Origin: Actinomycetota bacterium
Lineage (GTDB): Bacteria; Actinomycetota; Acidimicrobiia; Acidimicrobiales; MedAcidi-G1
Direction of reading: 5' to 3'
Assembly: GCA_018673475.1 (NCBI GenBank)
Contig: JABHCN010000009.1
Location: 1-64,000, forward strand
DNA: 64,000 nucleotides
Made by a program: the position numbers and the translations under genes. A model generated the notes under the pieces. It worked only from the letters and a program-made list of their open reading frames with translations. It had not been told where the DNA came from and did not search any database. Positions 1 to 7,078 of the stretch are shown here, piece by piece. The first letter of the stretch is position 1. Every line of letters begins with the position of its first letter.

Positions 1-1
1 C

Positions 2-76
2 TGGCGCCCCTGACAGGACTCGAACCTGTGCACACGGCTCCGGAAGCCGATGCTCTATCCGCTGAGCTACAGGGGC
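2..76 (-). tRNA. tRNA-Arg (anticodon CCG)
   Basis: Read on the minus strand, the sequence folds as a complete cloverleaf: a 7-bp acceptor stem GCCCCTG/CAGGGGC, a D-arm GCTC...GAGC, the anticodon loop TTCCGGA giving CCG, and a T-arm ACAGG-TTCGAGT-CCTGT. The discriminator is G and CCA is encoded at positions 2-4. Pair 27-43 of the anticodon stem is a T-T mismatch, but the other four pairs are sound. The tRNA decodes the CGG arginine codon, common in a high-GC genome. It is transcribed leftwards, away from nosZ. Confidence 0.95.
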
Positions 77-184
77 TGGGCCGGCTCAGGCTACCGGCCC
101 CTCCCCGAGCCCGTTCGTGGCGGCGATCGAGGTGTCCCTCCTGAGTCGCGTGTGTCAAGAGTCACCCCCCCTGGGCGGCCATGT

Positions 185-200
185 AGGGACCTTCGTCCCT
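185..200. promoter_or_regulatory. Perfect hairpin upstream of nosZ
   Basis: AGGGAC (185-190) and GTCCCT (195-200) form a perfect 6-bp inverted repeat around a CTTC tetraloop. It lies in the 195-nt region between the leftward tRNA and the rightward nosZ. It could be a leader hairpin, or an operator for nosZ if the promoter lies just downstream. No FNR/CRP-type TTGAT-N4-ATCAA site is visible nearby. Confidence 0.35.
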
Positions 201-230
201 GAATGACTGCGGGAGCCCTCCCCATGATGG

Positions 231-259
231 GTGGGAAGTAATAACCAACGTAATCCCAC
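231..259. promoter_or_regulatory. Inverted repeat in the nosZ leader
   Basis: GTGGGA (231-236) and TCCCAC (254-259) are perfect 6-bp inverted arms separated by 17 nt. They end just before the nosZ Shine-Dalgarno GGGAGG (261-266). As RNA the pair could form a loop next to the ribosome binding site. As DNA it could be a dyad operator. The function is inferred only from position. Confidence 0.25.
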
Positions 260-271
260 TGGGAGGCAACC

Positions 272-2260
272 ATGGGGCGTGTACACCGATCCATCTTCTC
301 TGCTGCTCTTTTCACCGCACTGGCCCTGGTGGCCGGTGCCTGCGGCAGTAGTTCCGACGACTCGGTGATATCTGAGTCATCGGCAGCAATAGCGACTGAG
401 AGAGGCCTCAGCGAGGCCGACATAAACGCTGCGCTCAAGACCTACACACCGAGTGGCCAGATTGACGAGTACATCATGTTCGCGTCAGGCGGTCACAGCG
501 GTCAGGTGTTTGTGATCGGCATGCCGTCGATGCGTCTCATCAAGGAGATCGGTGTCTTCACACCAGAGCCGTGGCAGGGCTACGGCTACGGTGACGAGAA
601 CCACGAGGATCTGTTTGCAGCAGGTGCAGCAGGCGACGAGGAGTTGACCTGGGGCGATACCCACCACCCGGCGCTCTCCGAGACCGGCGGCGACTACGAC
701 GGCGAGTACCTGTTCATCAACGACAAGGCCAACGGCCGGGTGGCCACGATCGACCTGCGCGACTTCGAGACCAAGCAGATCATCAAGAACCCGATCTCCA
801 TCAACGACCACGGCGGAACCTTCGCCACACCGGACACCGAGTGGGTCATCGAGGGTGGCCAGTACGCCACACCCCTGGCATGGGACTACGCGCCGCTGGA
901 TGACTACGAGACCGACTACAGGGGAATGATCACGTTCTGGAAGTTCGACCGGGCAGCGGGACGGCTCGACTACGACGCCTCCTTCGCCATGGAGCTCCCG
1001 CCCTACTGGCAGGACGTCTGTGACGCAGGCAAGCTGGTTTCCGAGGGATGGATCTTCTGCAACTCGTTCAACGTCGAGATGTCGACGGGCATGGACCCGG
1101 CAGATCCTGAGAATTCGGAGCCGTTCGAGGCCGGAGCAAGTGCCGGTGAGAATGACTACCTCCACATAATCAACCTTGAGGCGACCACGGCAGTCGCGGC
1201 GGCAGGTAAGACGGTCGAGGTGAACGGCTTCCCAATGATCACCCTGGACACCGTGATCGAGGAGAACCTCCTCTACTTCGCTCCTGAGCCCAAGAGCCCC
1301 CACGGGGTCGACATCACCCCGGGTGGTGAGTACATGGTCGTCTCCGGCAAGTTGGATCCGCACGTCACGATCTACTCCTTCGAGAAGATCCAGAAGGCGA
1401 TTGCGGCAGGTGGGTTTGAGACCGACCAGTACGGCGTTCCGCTCCTGGCCTTCGACGATGTGGTCGAGGCGCAGGTCGAGGTGGGCCTCGGTCCTCTCCA
1501 CACACAGTTCGACGATCAGGGCTACGCCTACACGAGCCTGTTCCTGGACTCCGACGTGGCTCGCTGGAGCCTCGGCGGCCCATACCGTGAGGACGGCTGG
1601 AAGCTCGAGGGAACCATCGACGTGCACTACAACATCGGCCACCTCGCTACCGCAGAGGGCGACACGGTCTCACCCGACGGCAAGTATCTGGTGGCTCTGA
1701 ACAAGTGGTCACTGGACCGCTTCTTCCACCCCGGACCTCTGTATCCACAGAACTTCCAGCTCATCGACATCGATGAGCCGGGTCCTGAGATGCAGTTGCT
1801 CTACGACATGCCGATCGGCAACGGTGAACCCCACTACGCCCAGATCATCAAGGCTGACAAGCTCAACCCGTACACGGTCTACCCGGAGGTGGGCTGGGAC
1901 CCCGGCACCATGTCTGTGGACCCGGACGCACCACAGGTGGGAACCGAGGGTGTCATCAGGGACGGCGACAACGTCACGGTCAACATGACGCTGGTACGGA
2001 GCCACTTCACACCTGAGCGTGTTGAGATCTTCGAGGGTGACCACGTGACCTGGAACCTGACCAACATCGAGACATCTGAGGATGCGACCCACGGATTCAC
2101 AATCCCGGGCTACAACATCAACCTCAGCCTCGAGCCGGGTGAGACGGCGACCATCGAGTTCGATGCCGATAACAGCGGCGTGTTCACCTTCTACTGCACC
2201 GAGTTCTGCTCGGCGCTGCACCTTGAGATGGCCGGGTACTTCCTGGTTGAGCCCAAGTAG
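272..2260 (+). CDS. nosZ: Nitrous oxide reductase NosZ, clade II-like, lipoprotein
   Basis: NosZ reduces N2O to N2 on the outer face of the membrane, using a four-copper CuZ centre and a CuA entry site. The 662-residue protein has the beta-propeller CuZ motifs, including D-T-H-H at about residues 129-132, H-G-V-D-I-T-P and N-K-W-S-L-D-R-F-F. The C-terminal cupredoxin has the CuA motif C-T-E-F-C-S-A-L-H-L-E-M near residues 641-652. The N-terminus is a short Sec signal ending in a lipobox (L-V-A-G-A-C) rather than a twin-arginine signal. This fits clade II (atypical) NosZ and suggests lipid anchoring. The ATG at 272 follows GGGAGG. It is the first gene of the nosZBDFYL-cytochrome operon. Confidence 0.97.
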   Translation: MGRVHRSIFSAALFTALALVAGACGSSSDDSVISESSAAIATERGLSEADINAALKTYTPSGQIDEYIMFASGGHSGQVFVIGMPSMRLIKEIGVFTPEPWQGYGYGDENHEDLFAAGAAGDEELTWGDTHHPALSETGGDYDGEYLFINDKANGRVATIDLRDFETKQIIKNPISINDHGGTFATPDTEWVIEGGQYATPLAWDYAPLDDYETDYRGMITFWKFDRAAGRLDYDASFAMELPPYWQDVCDAGKLVSEGWIFCNSFNVEMSTGMDPADPENSEPFEAGASAGENDYLHIINLEATTAVAAAGKTVEVNGFPMITLDTVIEENLLYFAPEPKSPHGVDITPGGEYMVVSGKLDPHVTIYSFEKIQKAIAAGGFETDQYGVPLLAFDDVVEAQVEVGLGPLHTQFDDQGYAYTSLFLDSDVARWSLGGPYREDGWKLEGTIDVHYNIGHLATAEGDTVSPDGKYLVALNKWSLDRFFHPGPLYPQNFQLIDIDEPGPEMQLLYDMPIGNGEPHYAQIIKADKLNPYTVYPEVGWDPGTMSVDPDAPQVGTEGVIRDGDNVTVNMTLVRSHFTPERVEIFEGDHVTWNLTNIETSEDATHGFTIPGYNINLSLEPGETATIEFDADNSGVFTFYCTEFCSALHLEMAGYFLVEPK

Positions 2261-2305
2261 TACCAACAAGTGAACTTCCACCTGGGGACCGGATGCATAC
2301 GGAGC

Positions 2306-2319
2306 GATTGTGATCAATC
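2306..2319. promoter_or_regulatory. Dyad over the nosB start codon
   Basis: GATTG-TGAT-CAATC is a perfect 5-bp dyad that covers the GTG start of the second nos gene (2310). It may be a protein-binding site or chance. The 49-nt nosZ-nosB gap holds no other visible signal besides the ribosome binding site GGAG (2301-2304). Confidence 0.2.
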
Positions 2320-3002
2320 AGTTAGTTGACCGCATCCTCGGTCCACGCATCCCCCAGGTGGAGGTCGCTGATCAGCGGGGCCTCTACCAGAGGCCCCGCA
2401 CCCTGTTCACCGCGGCGGCGCTGGTCCTGGCGGTATCGATCATGCTCCCCTACTGGGAGCTCAGGCTAAAGGCACCTCAGTTCCCCAAGGGTTTGCGGGT
2501 GACAGCCTGGGTGAATCGGCTGGAGGGCGACGTCCAAGAGCTGGAGGGCCTGAACCACTACATCGGAATCCCGTCGTTCGAAGACGGTGCCGTTCTGGAG
2601 CGCAGCGTGGCGATTGCGGGGATTCTGGGCCTGGCGGGCCTCTTGCTGGCAGGCCTCTACATCCACAGCCGTTGGGTGATGGTGTTCGTAGGGCCGGCAG
2701 TCCTGTTCCCCGTGTTTTTCCTCGCCGACCTCCAGTTCTGGCTCTGGAACTACGGCCACAGCCTTGACCCCAGGGCACCGCTGTCCGGGGCAGTGGGCGA
2801 GTTCACCCCACCCATCTTCGGGCCTGGGAAGATCGCCCAGTTCGACACCTTCGCCTGGCCCGGCTTCGGCTTCATGTTGGCAATCCTGGCGGCTGTCCTG
2901 ACGGCACGCGGGCTGATAGCCCACAGGCGTGCCTACCGGCCGCTCATCGCCGCTGCGTCTCTGGACGAGGCGGGTCAGCCGGACAGTGAGGTGTCGGCAT
3001 GA
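2310..3002 (+). CDS. nosB: NosB-like membrane protein of clade II nos clusters
   Basis: This 230-residue integral membrane protein has four likely membrane segments, at roughly residues 30-50, 95-115, 120-145 and 190-210. Conserved-looking P-Y-W-E-L-R and W-P-G-F-G blocks lie outside them. Clade II nos clusters commonly carry a polytopic protein, NosB, between nosZ and nosD, and position and topology fit that. Its biochemical role is not established. It starts at GTG 2310 with GGAG five bases upstream. The stop overlaps the nosD start (ATGA at 2999-3002), so translation is probably coupled. The assignment leans on context more than on motifs. Confidence 0.7.
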   Translation: MINQLVDRILGPRIPQVEVADQRGLYQRPRTLFTAAALVLAVSIMLPYWELRLKAPQFPKGLRVTAWVNRLEGDVQELEGLNHYIGIPSFEDGAVLERSVAIAGILGLAGLLLAGLYIHSRWVMVFVGPAVLFPVFFLADLQFWLWNYGHSLDPRAPLSGAVGEFTPPIFGPGKIAQFDTFAWPGFGFMLAILAAVLTARGLIAHRRAYRPLIAAASLDEAGQPDSEVSA

Positions 3003-4417
3003 ATGCCCTACGGTCGGTACGGCCGGTGCTGGTCGCGACCATTCTGATCACCGGCCTGCTCGCCCCGTTTGCAGGGCCAGCCGTGGCAGCCGGAGACGAA
3101 CCCGGTGGCCTCCAGGCACTGATTGACGCCGCCGAGCCAGGTGACGAGCTGACCCTCACGGCCGGCACCTACGACGGCGGTATCACGATCGACAAGCCCC
3201 TCACCATCAACGGCAAGGGCTGGCCGGTGATCGACGGCCACGGCAATGGATCTGTGATTACCGTCGTATCCCCCGACGTCACCATCCGTGGCGTGGTCAT
3301 CGCCAACAGTGGCAAACGGTTGGACCGGGAGGACTCAGGGATCACATCCGATCTGAGCCCCGGGCTCAGCATCATCGGCAATCGGTTCGAGAACGTCTTG
3401 TTCGGAATGTTTCTCCGTCACGCCCACGGCGCCGAGATTCGTGACAACGAGATCGGTGGCATGGATCTATTCATTGCCCGGCGGGGCGACGGAATCCGGA
3501 TCTGGCAGAGCACGGATGCAGTGGTCGAGGGAAACCACGTTGCGAACGGCCGGGACTCGGTCTTCTGGTTCGCCGACGGGGTGACTGTGAGGAACAACCA
3601 TGTCCAGGACGGTCGCTACGGCCTCCACTTCATGTACTCGGATGGTGCGGTAGTGGAGGGCAACGTCCTTGAGGACAACTCGGTTGGTGCCTTCCTCATG
3701 TACAGCACCGACCTGACCATGACCGGCAACGTGTTCCGGTCCAATCGTGGTCCGAGCGGATACGGCCTGGGCCTCAAGGACGTCGACGGCCTCATGGTCA
3801 GTGGCAACAGGTTCGTTGAGAACCGTGTGGGTCTCTACGCCGACAACTCGCCCAGCAAGGTGGATCTCTACCACCGCGTCGAGTCGAACGTCTTCGCCTT
3901 CAACAACATCGGTGTGTTGCTCGGCTCGACGGTTGCCCGCAACGTGTTCACCGGCAACGCCTTCATCGACAACGGAGTGCAGGTTGCGTCAGACAGCACT
4001 GGGAACCTGCTCGACAACGAGTGGTCCTTCGAGGGCGTCGGCAACCACTGGAGCGACTTCGCCGGGTTCGATGCCGACAGCGACGGAATCGGCGACATCG
4101 TCTACGAGATCGACAACCTCTTCACCGACCTGATCGAGCGTTATCCCGAGATTGCCTTCTTCGCCGGTACGCCTGCAGCTCAGGCGGTGGACATGGCCAG
4201 CCAGACCTTTCCCAGCCTCAGACCTGAGCCGATCCTGACCGACGACTCCCCGCTGATCCGGATCCCGTCATTCCCGCCCGCACCCATGGCCGGCGAGGCG
4301 ACCTCCCGGTTGTTTGTCCTCATGGTGTCGCTGGGACTGCTTGGAGCGGCCGTTTCCGTCATGGCGGGTGGACGCTCCAGGTTCCGGGGTCAAGCAGTTC
4401 CAGGGGGCACAACATGA
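2999..4417 (+). CDS. nosD: NosD, extracytoplasmic copper-site maturation protein
   Basis: NosD works with the NosFY ABC transporter to assemble the CuZ site of NosZ, probably by handling the sulfur or copper ligand. The 472-residue product has an N-terminal signal peptide (about residues 1-30). A long right-handed parallel beta-helix follows, with repeated G-N-x-F / N-x-x-x-D-N rungs between about 60 and 350. A C-terminal hydrophobic helix (about 435-458) with a basic tail could anchor it in the membrane. The start overlaps the nosB stop and its own stop overlaps the nosF start, as expected for a tightly coupled operon. Confidence 0.93.
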   Translation: MNALRSVRPVLVATILITGLLAPFAGPAVAAGDEPGGLQALIDAAEPGDELTLTAGTYDGGITIDKPLTINGKGWPVIDGHGNGSVITVVSPDVTIRGVVIANSGKRLDREDSGITSDLSPGLSIIGNRFENVLFGMFLRHAHGAEIRDNEIGGMDLFIARRGDGIRIWQSTDAVVEGNHVANGRDSVFWFADGVTVRNNHVQDGRYGLHFMYSDGAVVEGNVLEDNSVGAFLMYSTDLTMTGNVFRSNRGPSGYGLGLKDVDGLMVSGNRFVENRVGLYADNSPSKVDLYHRVESNVFAFNNIGVLLGSTVARNVFTGNAFIDNGVQVASDSTGNLLDNEWSFEGVGNHWSDFAGFDADSDGIGDIVYEIDNLFTDLIERYPEIAFFAGTPAAQAVDMASQTFPSLRPEPILTDDSPLIRIPSFPPAPMAGEATSRLFVLMVSLGLLGAAVSVMAGGRSRFRGQAVPGGTT

Positions 4418-5268
4418 TCCGGGTGGATGGTCTCACCAAGGCCTACAGGAGCAAGGTCGTGGTAGATGACCTGAGCTTCAGTGTTGAGGGCGGTGAAGCC
4501 GTGGCCCTGTGGGGACCCAACGGCGCCGGCAAGACAACCGTCATACGGTGCCTCCTCGGCCTTGTCAGGTATGAGGGCCTGATCGAGGTGGGGGGCATGG
4601 ATGTTGGCACCCACTCCAAGTTGACCCGCGGCCTGATCGGTTACGTGCCCCAGGAACTCGGGTTCTACGCTGATCTGACGGTTGCTGAGACCCTCGCCCT
4701 GTCGAGCGAGCTGAGAGGGCTGGCCCGGTCCCGAATCGGCGAGGTAATCGAGGCGGTGTCTCTCGGGGCTGAGGCCGGGAAGCGGGTCGGCGAACTATCG
4801 GGAGGTATGCGACAGCGTCTCGGAATGGCCGTGGCACTCCTGCCCGACCCCCCGGTCCTGCTACTGGACGAACCCACCTCGTCGCTGGACGTGACCGCCC
4901 GTCGGCGGATGGTGTCATTGTTGGACTCCCTTCGAGGGCCGGAACGGGTGCTGGTCATCACGTCCCACAGGGTTGAAGAGGTAGGGATGCTCGTCGACCG
5001 GGTACTCGCCCTGGATGCGGGCCGTCTCGTCCACGAGTGTCCTCCCGGAGAACTGACCGGCAGGCTCAACCTGGAGTCCTGGTTGCACGTGGTTCTGCCT
5101 TCCTCACAAACCGCTGGGGCGCTTGCCCACCTCACCGCCGCCGGATTCAACGCCCAGGAGAACGGGCACGGCGTGCTGGTCGGTGTGTCGCCCGAGGACA
5201 AGGTCTCCGCACTGGGGTGCTTACGCGAGGGCAACTTTGAGATAATGGACTTCGAGGTGTGGCGATGA
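4414..5268 (+). CDS. nosF: NosF, ABC transporter ATPase for NosZ maturation
   Basis: This cytoplasmic ATPase partners with NosY. In 284 residues it has Walker A G-P-N-G-A-G-K-T-T (about 34-42), the signature L-S-G-G-M (about 128-132) and Walker B V-L-L-L-D-E-P-T (about 148-155), then an H-loop in S-H-R. A C-terminal extension of about 80 residues after the ATPase core is usual in NosF and related exporters. ATG 4414 overlaps the nosD stop. The gene is followed without a gap by the permease. Confidence 0.93.
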   Translation: MIRVDGLTKAYRSKVVVDDLSFSVEGGEAVALWGPNGAGKTTVIRCLLGLVRYEGLIEVGGMDVGTHSKLTRGLIGYVPQELGFYADLTVAETLALSSELRGLARSRIGEVIEAVSLGAEAGKRVGELSGGMRQRLGMAVALLPDPPVLLLDEPTSSLDVTARRRMVSLLDSLRGPERVLVITSHRVEEVGMLVDRVLALDAGRLVHECPPGELTGRLNLESWLHVVLPSSQTAGALAHLTAAGFNAQENGHGVLVGVSPEDKVSALGCLREGNFEIMDFEVWR

Positions 5269-6137
5269 CCGCCGTGGCCAACTCGTTGCACGCCGCCCCA
5301 CGGGCATTTGAGTTGAGGTTGCTCTCGGTAATCGCACGCAAGGTGATCCGCGAGGCCTCGCGCGACCGGTGGTTCTGGCTCTATTGCGCAGGATTCACGG
5401 CTCTGGCGGGAGCGATCACGATCACAGCGGTACCCGACCACAACCTCATCGGCTCCGGCGGATTTGGTCGCACGGCGGCATCCCTGGTCGCGCTCGTGCA
5501 ACTGGTCGTACCCCTCATGGCCCTCACCCTCGGAGCCCGCTATTTGGCGGGCGAGCGTGACTCGGGAACGCTGGTATTCCTGCTCTGCCATCCGGTTTCC
5601 CGAACCGAGGTCCTGCTCGGCACCTACGTCGGCCTGGCCGGGTCCATGTTCGCAGCAGTGGCAACCGGCTTCGGTGCGGCAGGTCTGTTCAGTGCCCTCA
5701 GGTCGGCGCCGACCGATCCTGTTCTGCTGGTCCGTCTGGCGGCACTTTCGTGGCTGTTGTCACTGGCGATGCTGGGCCTCGGTCTCCTCATCAGCAGCAC
5801 CGTGAGGAGCGCCTCCACTGCTCTCGGCACGGCACTCTTTGTCTGGCTGGCAGTGGTCTTTCTGGGCGACCTCGGGATAATGGGCACCGTGGTGGCCACC
5901 CGCCTTCCCGTCGGTGCCCTGTTTGCGACGGTGATGGTCAACCCTGTCGAGGCATTCCGTCTGGCATCGGTGGTGGCGCTGGACGGGTCGTTGGATGCCC
6001 TGGGGCCGGCGGGCACCTATGCGGTCGACCGTTTCGGTGACGGCATTGCTGACATCGCACTCGGTGTGATGGCTACGTGGACCATCGCTGCTGTGGGGGC
6101 CGCTGTCCTGGCATTTCGCCGCGGTGACCAGACATGA
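5265..6137 (+). CDS. nosY: NosY, ABC-2 type permease for NosZ maturation
   Basis: This is a polytopic ABC-2 family permease of about 290 residues with six hydrophobic segments. It pairs with NosF and acts with NosD in copper-centre assembly. The frame is open from a GTG at 5259, but ATG 5265 is preferred. It overlaps the nosF stop as ATGA and sits seven bases after GAGG (5254-5257), whereas the GTG would be too close to it. The L-A-G-E-R-D-S-G-T-L block near residue 90 is characteristic of this permease type. Its 3' end overlaps nosL. Confidence 0.92.
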   Translation: MTAVANSLHAAPRAFELRLLSVIARKVIREASRDRWFWLYCAGFTALAGAITITAVPDHNLIGSGGFGRTAASLVALVQLVVPLMALTLGARYLAGERDSGTLVFLLCHPVSRTEVLLGTYVGLAGSMFAAVATGFGAAGLFSALRSAPTDPVLLVRLAALSWLLSLAMLGLGLLISSTVRSASTALGTALFVWLAVVFLGDLGIMGTVVATRLPVGALFATVMVNPVEAFRLASVVALDGSLDALGPAGTYAVDRFGDGIADIALGVMATWTIAAVGAAVLAFRRGDQT

Positions 6138-6631
6138 AGCGCCAGGTGGCCACATGGCTGGTCGGCATGTCGGTACTGGCCATGGCCCTGACGGGCTGTG
6201 GAGAAGCAGTCGCAGACGGGGTGCCCGAGATCATTGAGGGCCGCTCGCTCTGCGACGAGTGCGGCATGATCATCGACGACGTCCGTACGGCAGCGGCCCG
6301 GCGTCTACCCGACGGAACCTCCAAGGTGTTTGACGACATCGGTGGGATGCTCGTGGACGGATATAGGGACGATGACCTGAGCGCCGTCGGCAGGTGGGTC
6401 TTCGACTACGGCACCGGCGACGCCGTACCAGTCGGGTCGGCATCGTTCGTGGCAAGCGGAGACCTCCTGACGCCCATGGGGTGGGGTGTGGTCGCCTACG
6501 CCGCGGAACAGGATGCCCTGGACCTGGCGGCGTCGCTGAACGGGCATGTCCTCAGCTGGGACGGCCTGGTCAACGCACACAGCGGGGGCAACCTGCGGAC
6601 CCACGGCCACGACATGGAAATCGACCACTAG
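6134..6631 (+). CDS. nosL: NosL, copper(I)-binding lipoprotein chaperone
   Basis: NosL is an extracytoplasmic Cu(I) chaperone that delivers copper to NosZ. The 165-residue protein has a signal peptide with lipobox L-T-G-C, followed by the diagnostic C-D-E-C-G-M-I-I motif around residues 39-46. In studied NosL proteins the C-x-x-x-M region supplies copper ligands. ATG 6134 overlaps the nosY stop by ATGA. It is the last of the classical nos genes in this operon. Confidence 0.93.
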   Translation: MKRQVATWLVGMSVLAMALTGCGEAVADGVPEIIEGRSLCDECGMIIDDVRTAAARRLPDGTSKVFDDIGGMLVDGYRDDDLSAVGRWVFDYGTGDAVPVGSASFVASGDLLTPMGWGVVAYAAEQDALDLAASLNGHVLSWDGLVNAHSGGNLRTHGHDMEIDH

Positions 6632-6659
6632 ACCGAAATGACTACGGAAGGGCAATGAG

Positions 6660-7058
6660 ATGAGGATCACACGGCTGATCGCCGGGGCGGCACTGTTGGC
6701 GCTGTTGGCAGGATGTGGCGGGGCATCACCCAGCGAAAGCACCGCGCCGGCTCCCACTGCAGCGACAGCATCAGCAGGTGGGGGAGACGTATCGGCAGGA
6801 GCCGACGTCTACAAGAGCACCTGCTCGTCTTGTCACGCTCCCGACGCCGGCGGCCTCAAGGGACTCGGGAAGGACCTTGTGGGAACGGCCTTCATGTCAC
6901 AGGACGGCGACGACCTGGTGACCTTTTTGAAGGTGGGTCGCGGCCCATCCGACGCGGACAACACCACAGGGGTCCAGATGCCGCCGAGGGGTGGCAACCC
7001 GTCGCTGGGCGACGATGACCTGACCAACGTGGTCGCATACCTCAAGAGCCTCGGCTGA
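6660..7058 (+). CDS. Class I cytochrome c lipoprotein, likely NosZ electron donor
   Basis: This is a 132-residue monohaem cytochrome c. The signal peptide ends in a lipobox (L-L-A-G-C), so the protein is probably membrane-tethered outside the cell. The haem motif is C-S-S-C-H (about residues 56-60), and a distal Met lies in G-V-Q-M-P-P near residue 105. It sits 28 bp after nosL on the same strand with a good SD (GGAAGGG). Clade II nos clusters often encode their own small cytochromes, so electron delivery to NosZ is the likely role. A transfer role elsewhere in respiration cannot be excluded. Confidence 0.85.
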   Translation: MRITRLIAGAALLALLAGCGGASPSESTAPAPTAATASAGGGDVSAGADVYKSTCSSCHAPDAGGLKGLGKDLVGTAFMSQDGDDLVTFLKVGRGPSDADNTTGVQMPPRGGNPSLGDDDLTNVVAYLKSLG

Positions 7059-7062
7059 GAGG

Positions 7063-7076
7063 AGCCGGGTTCGGCT
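7063..7076. terminator. Short hairpin between convergent operons
   Basis: AGCCG-GGTT-CGGCT forms a 5-bp stem with a 4-nt loop in the 20-bp gap between the cytochrome gene and the oppositely oriented transporter. There is no U-tract, so it is at best a weak or Rho-assisted end for the nos operon. Confidence 0.3.
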
Positions 7077-7078
7077 GG

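Noticed and set aside
120-271. FNR/CRP-type operator upstream of nosZ
   Set aside because: No TTGAT-N4-ATCAA or close variant is present. Only unrelated hairpins are seen.
485-1642. Long open frame (385 codons) on the strand opposite nosZ
   Set aside because: It is antisense to an unmistakable NosZ, has no family motif, and its composition is the mirror of a high-GC coding strand.
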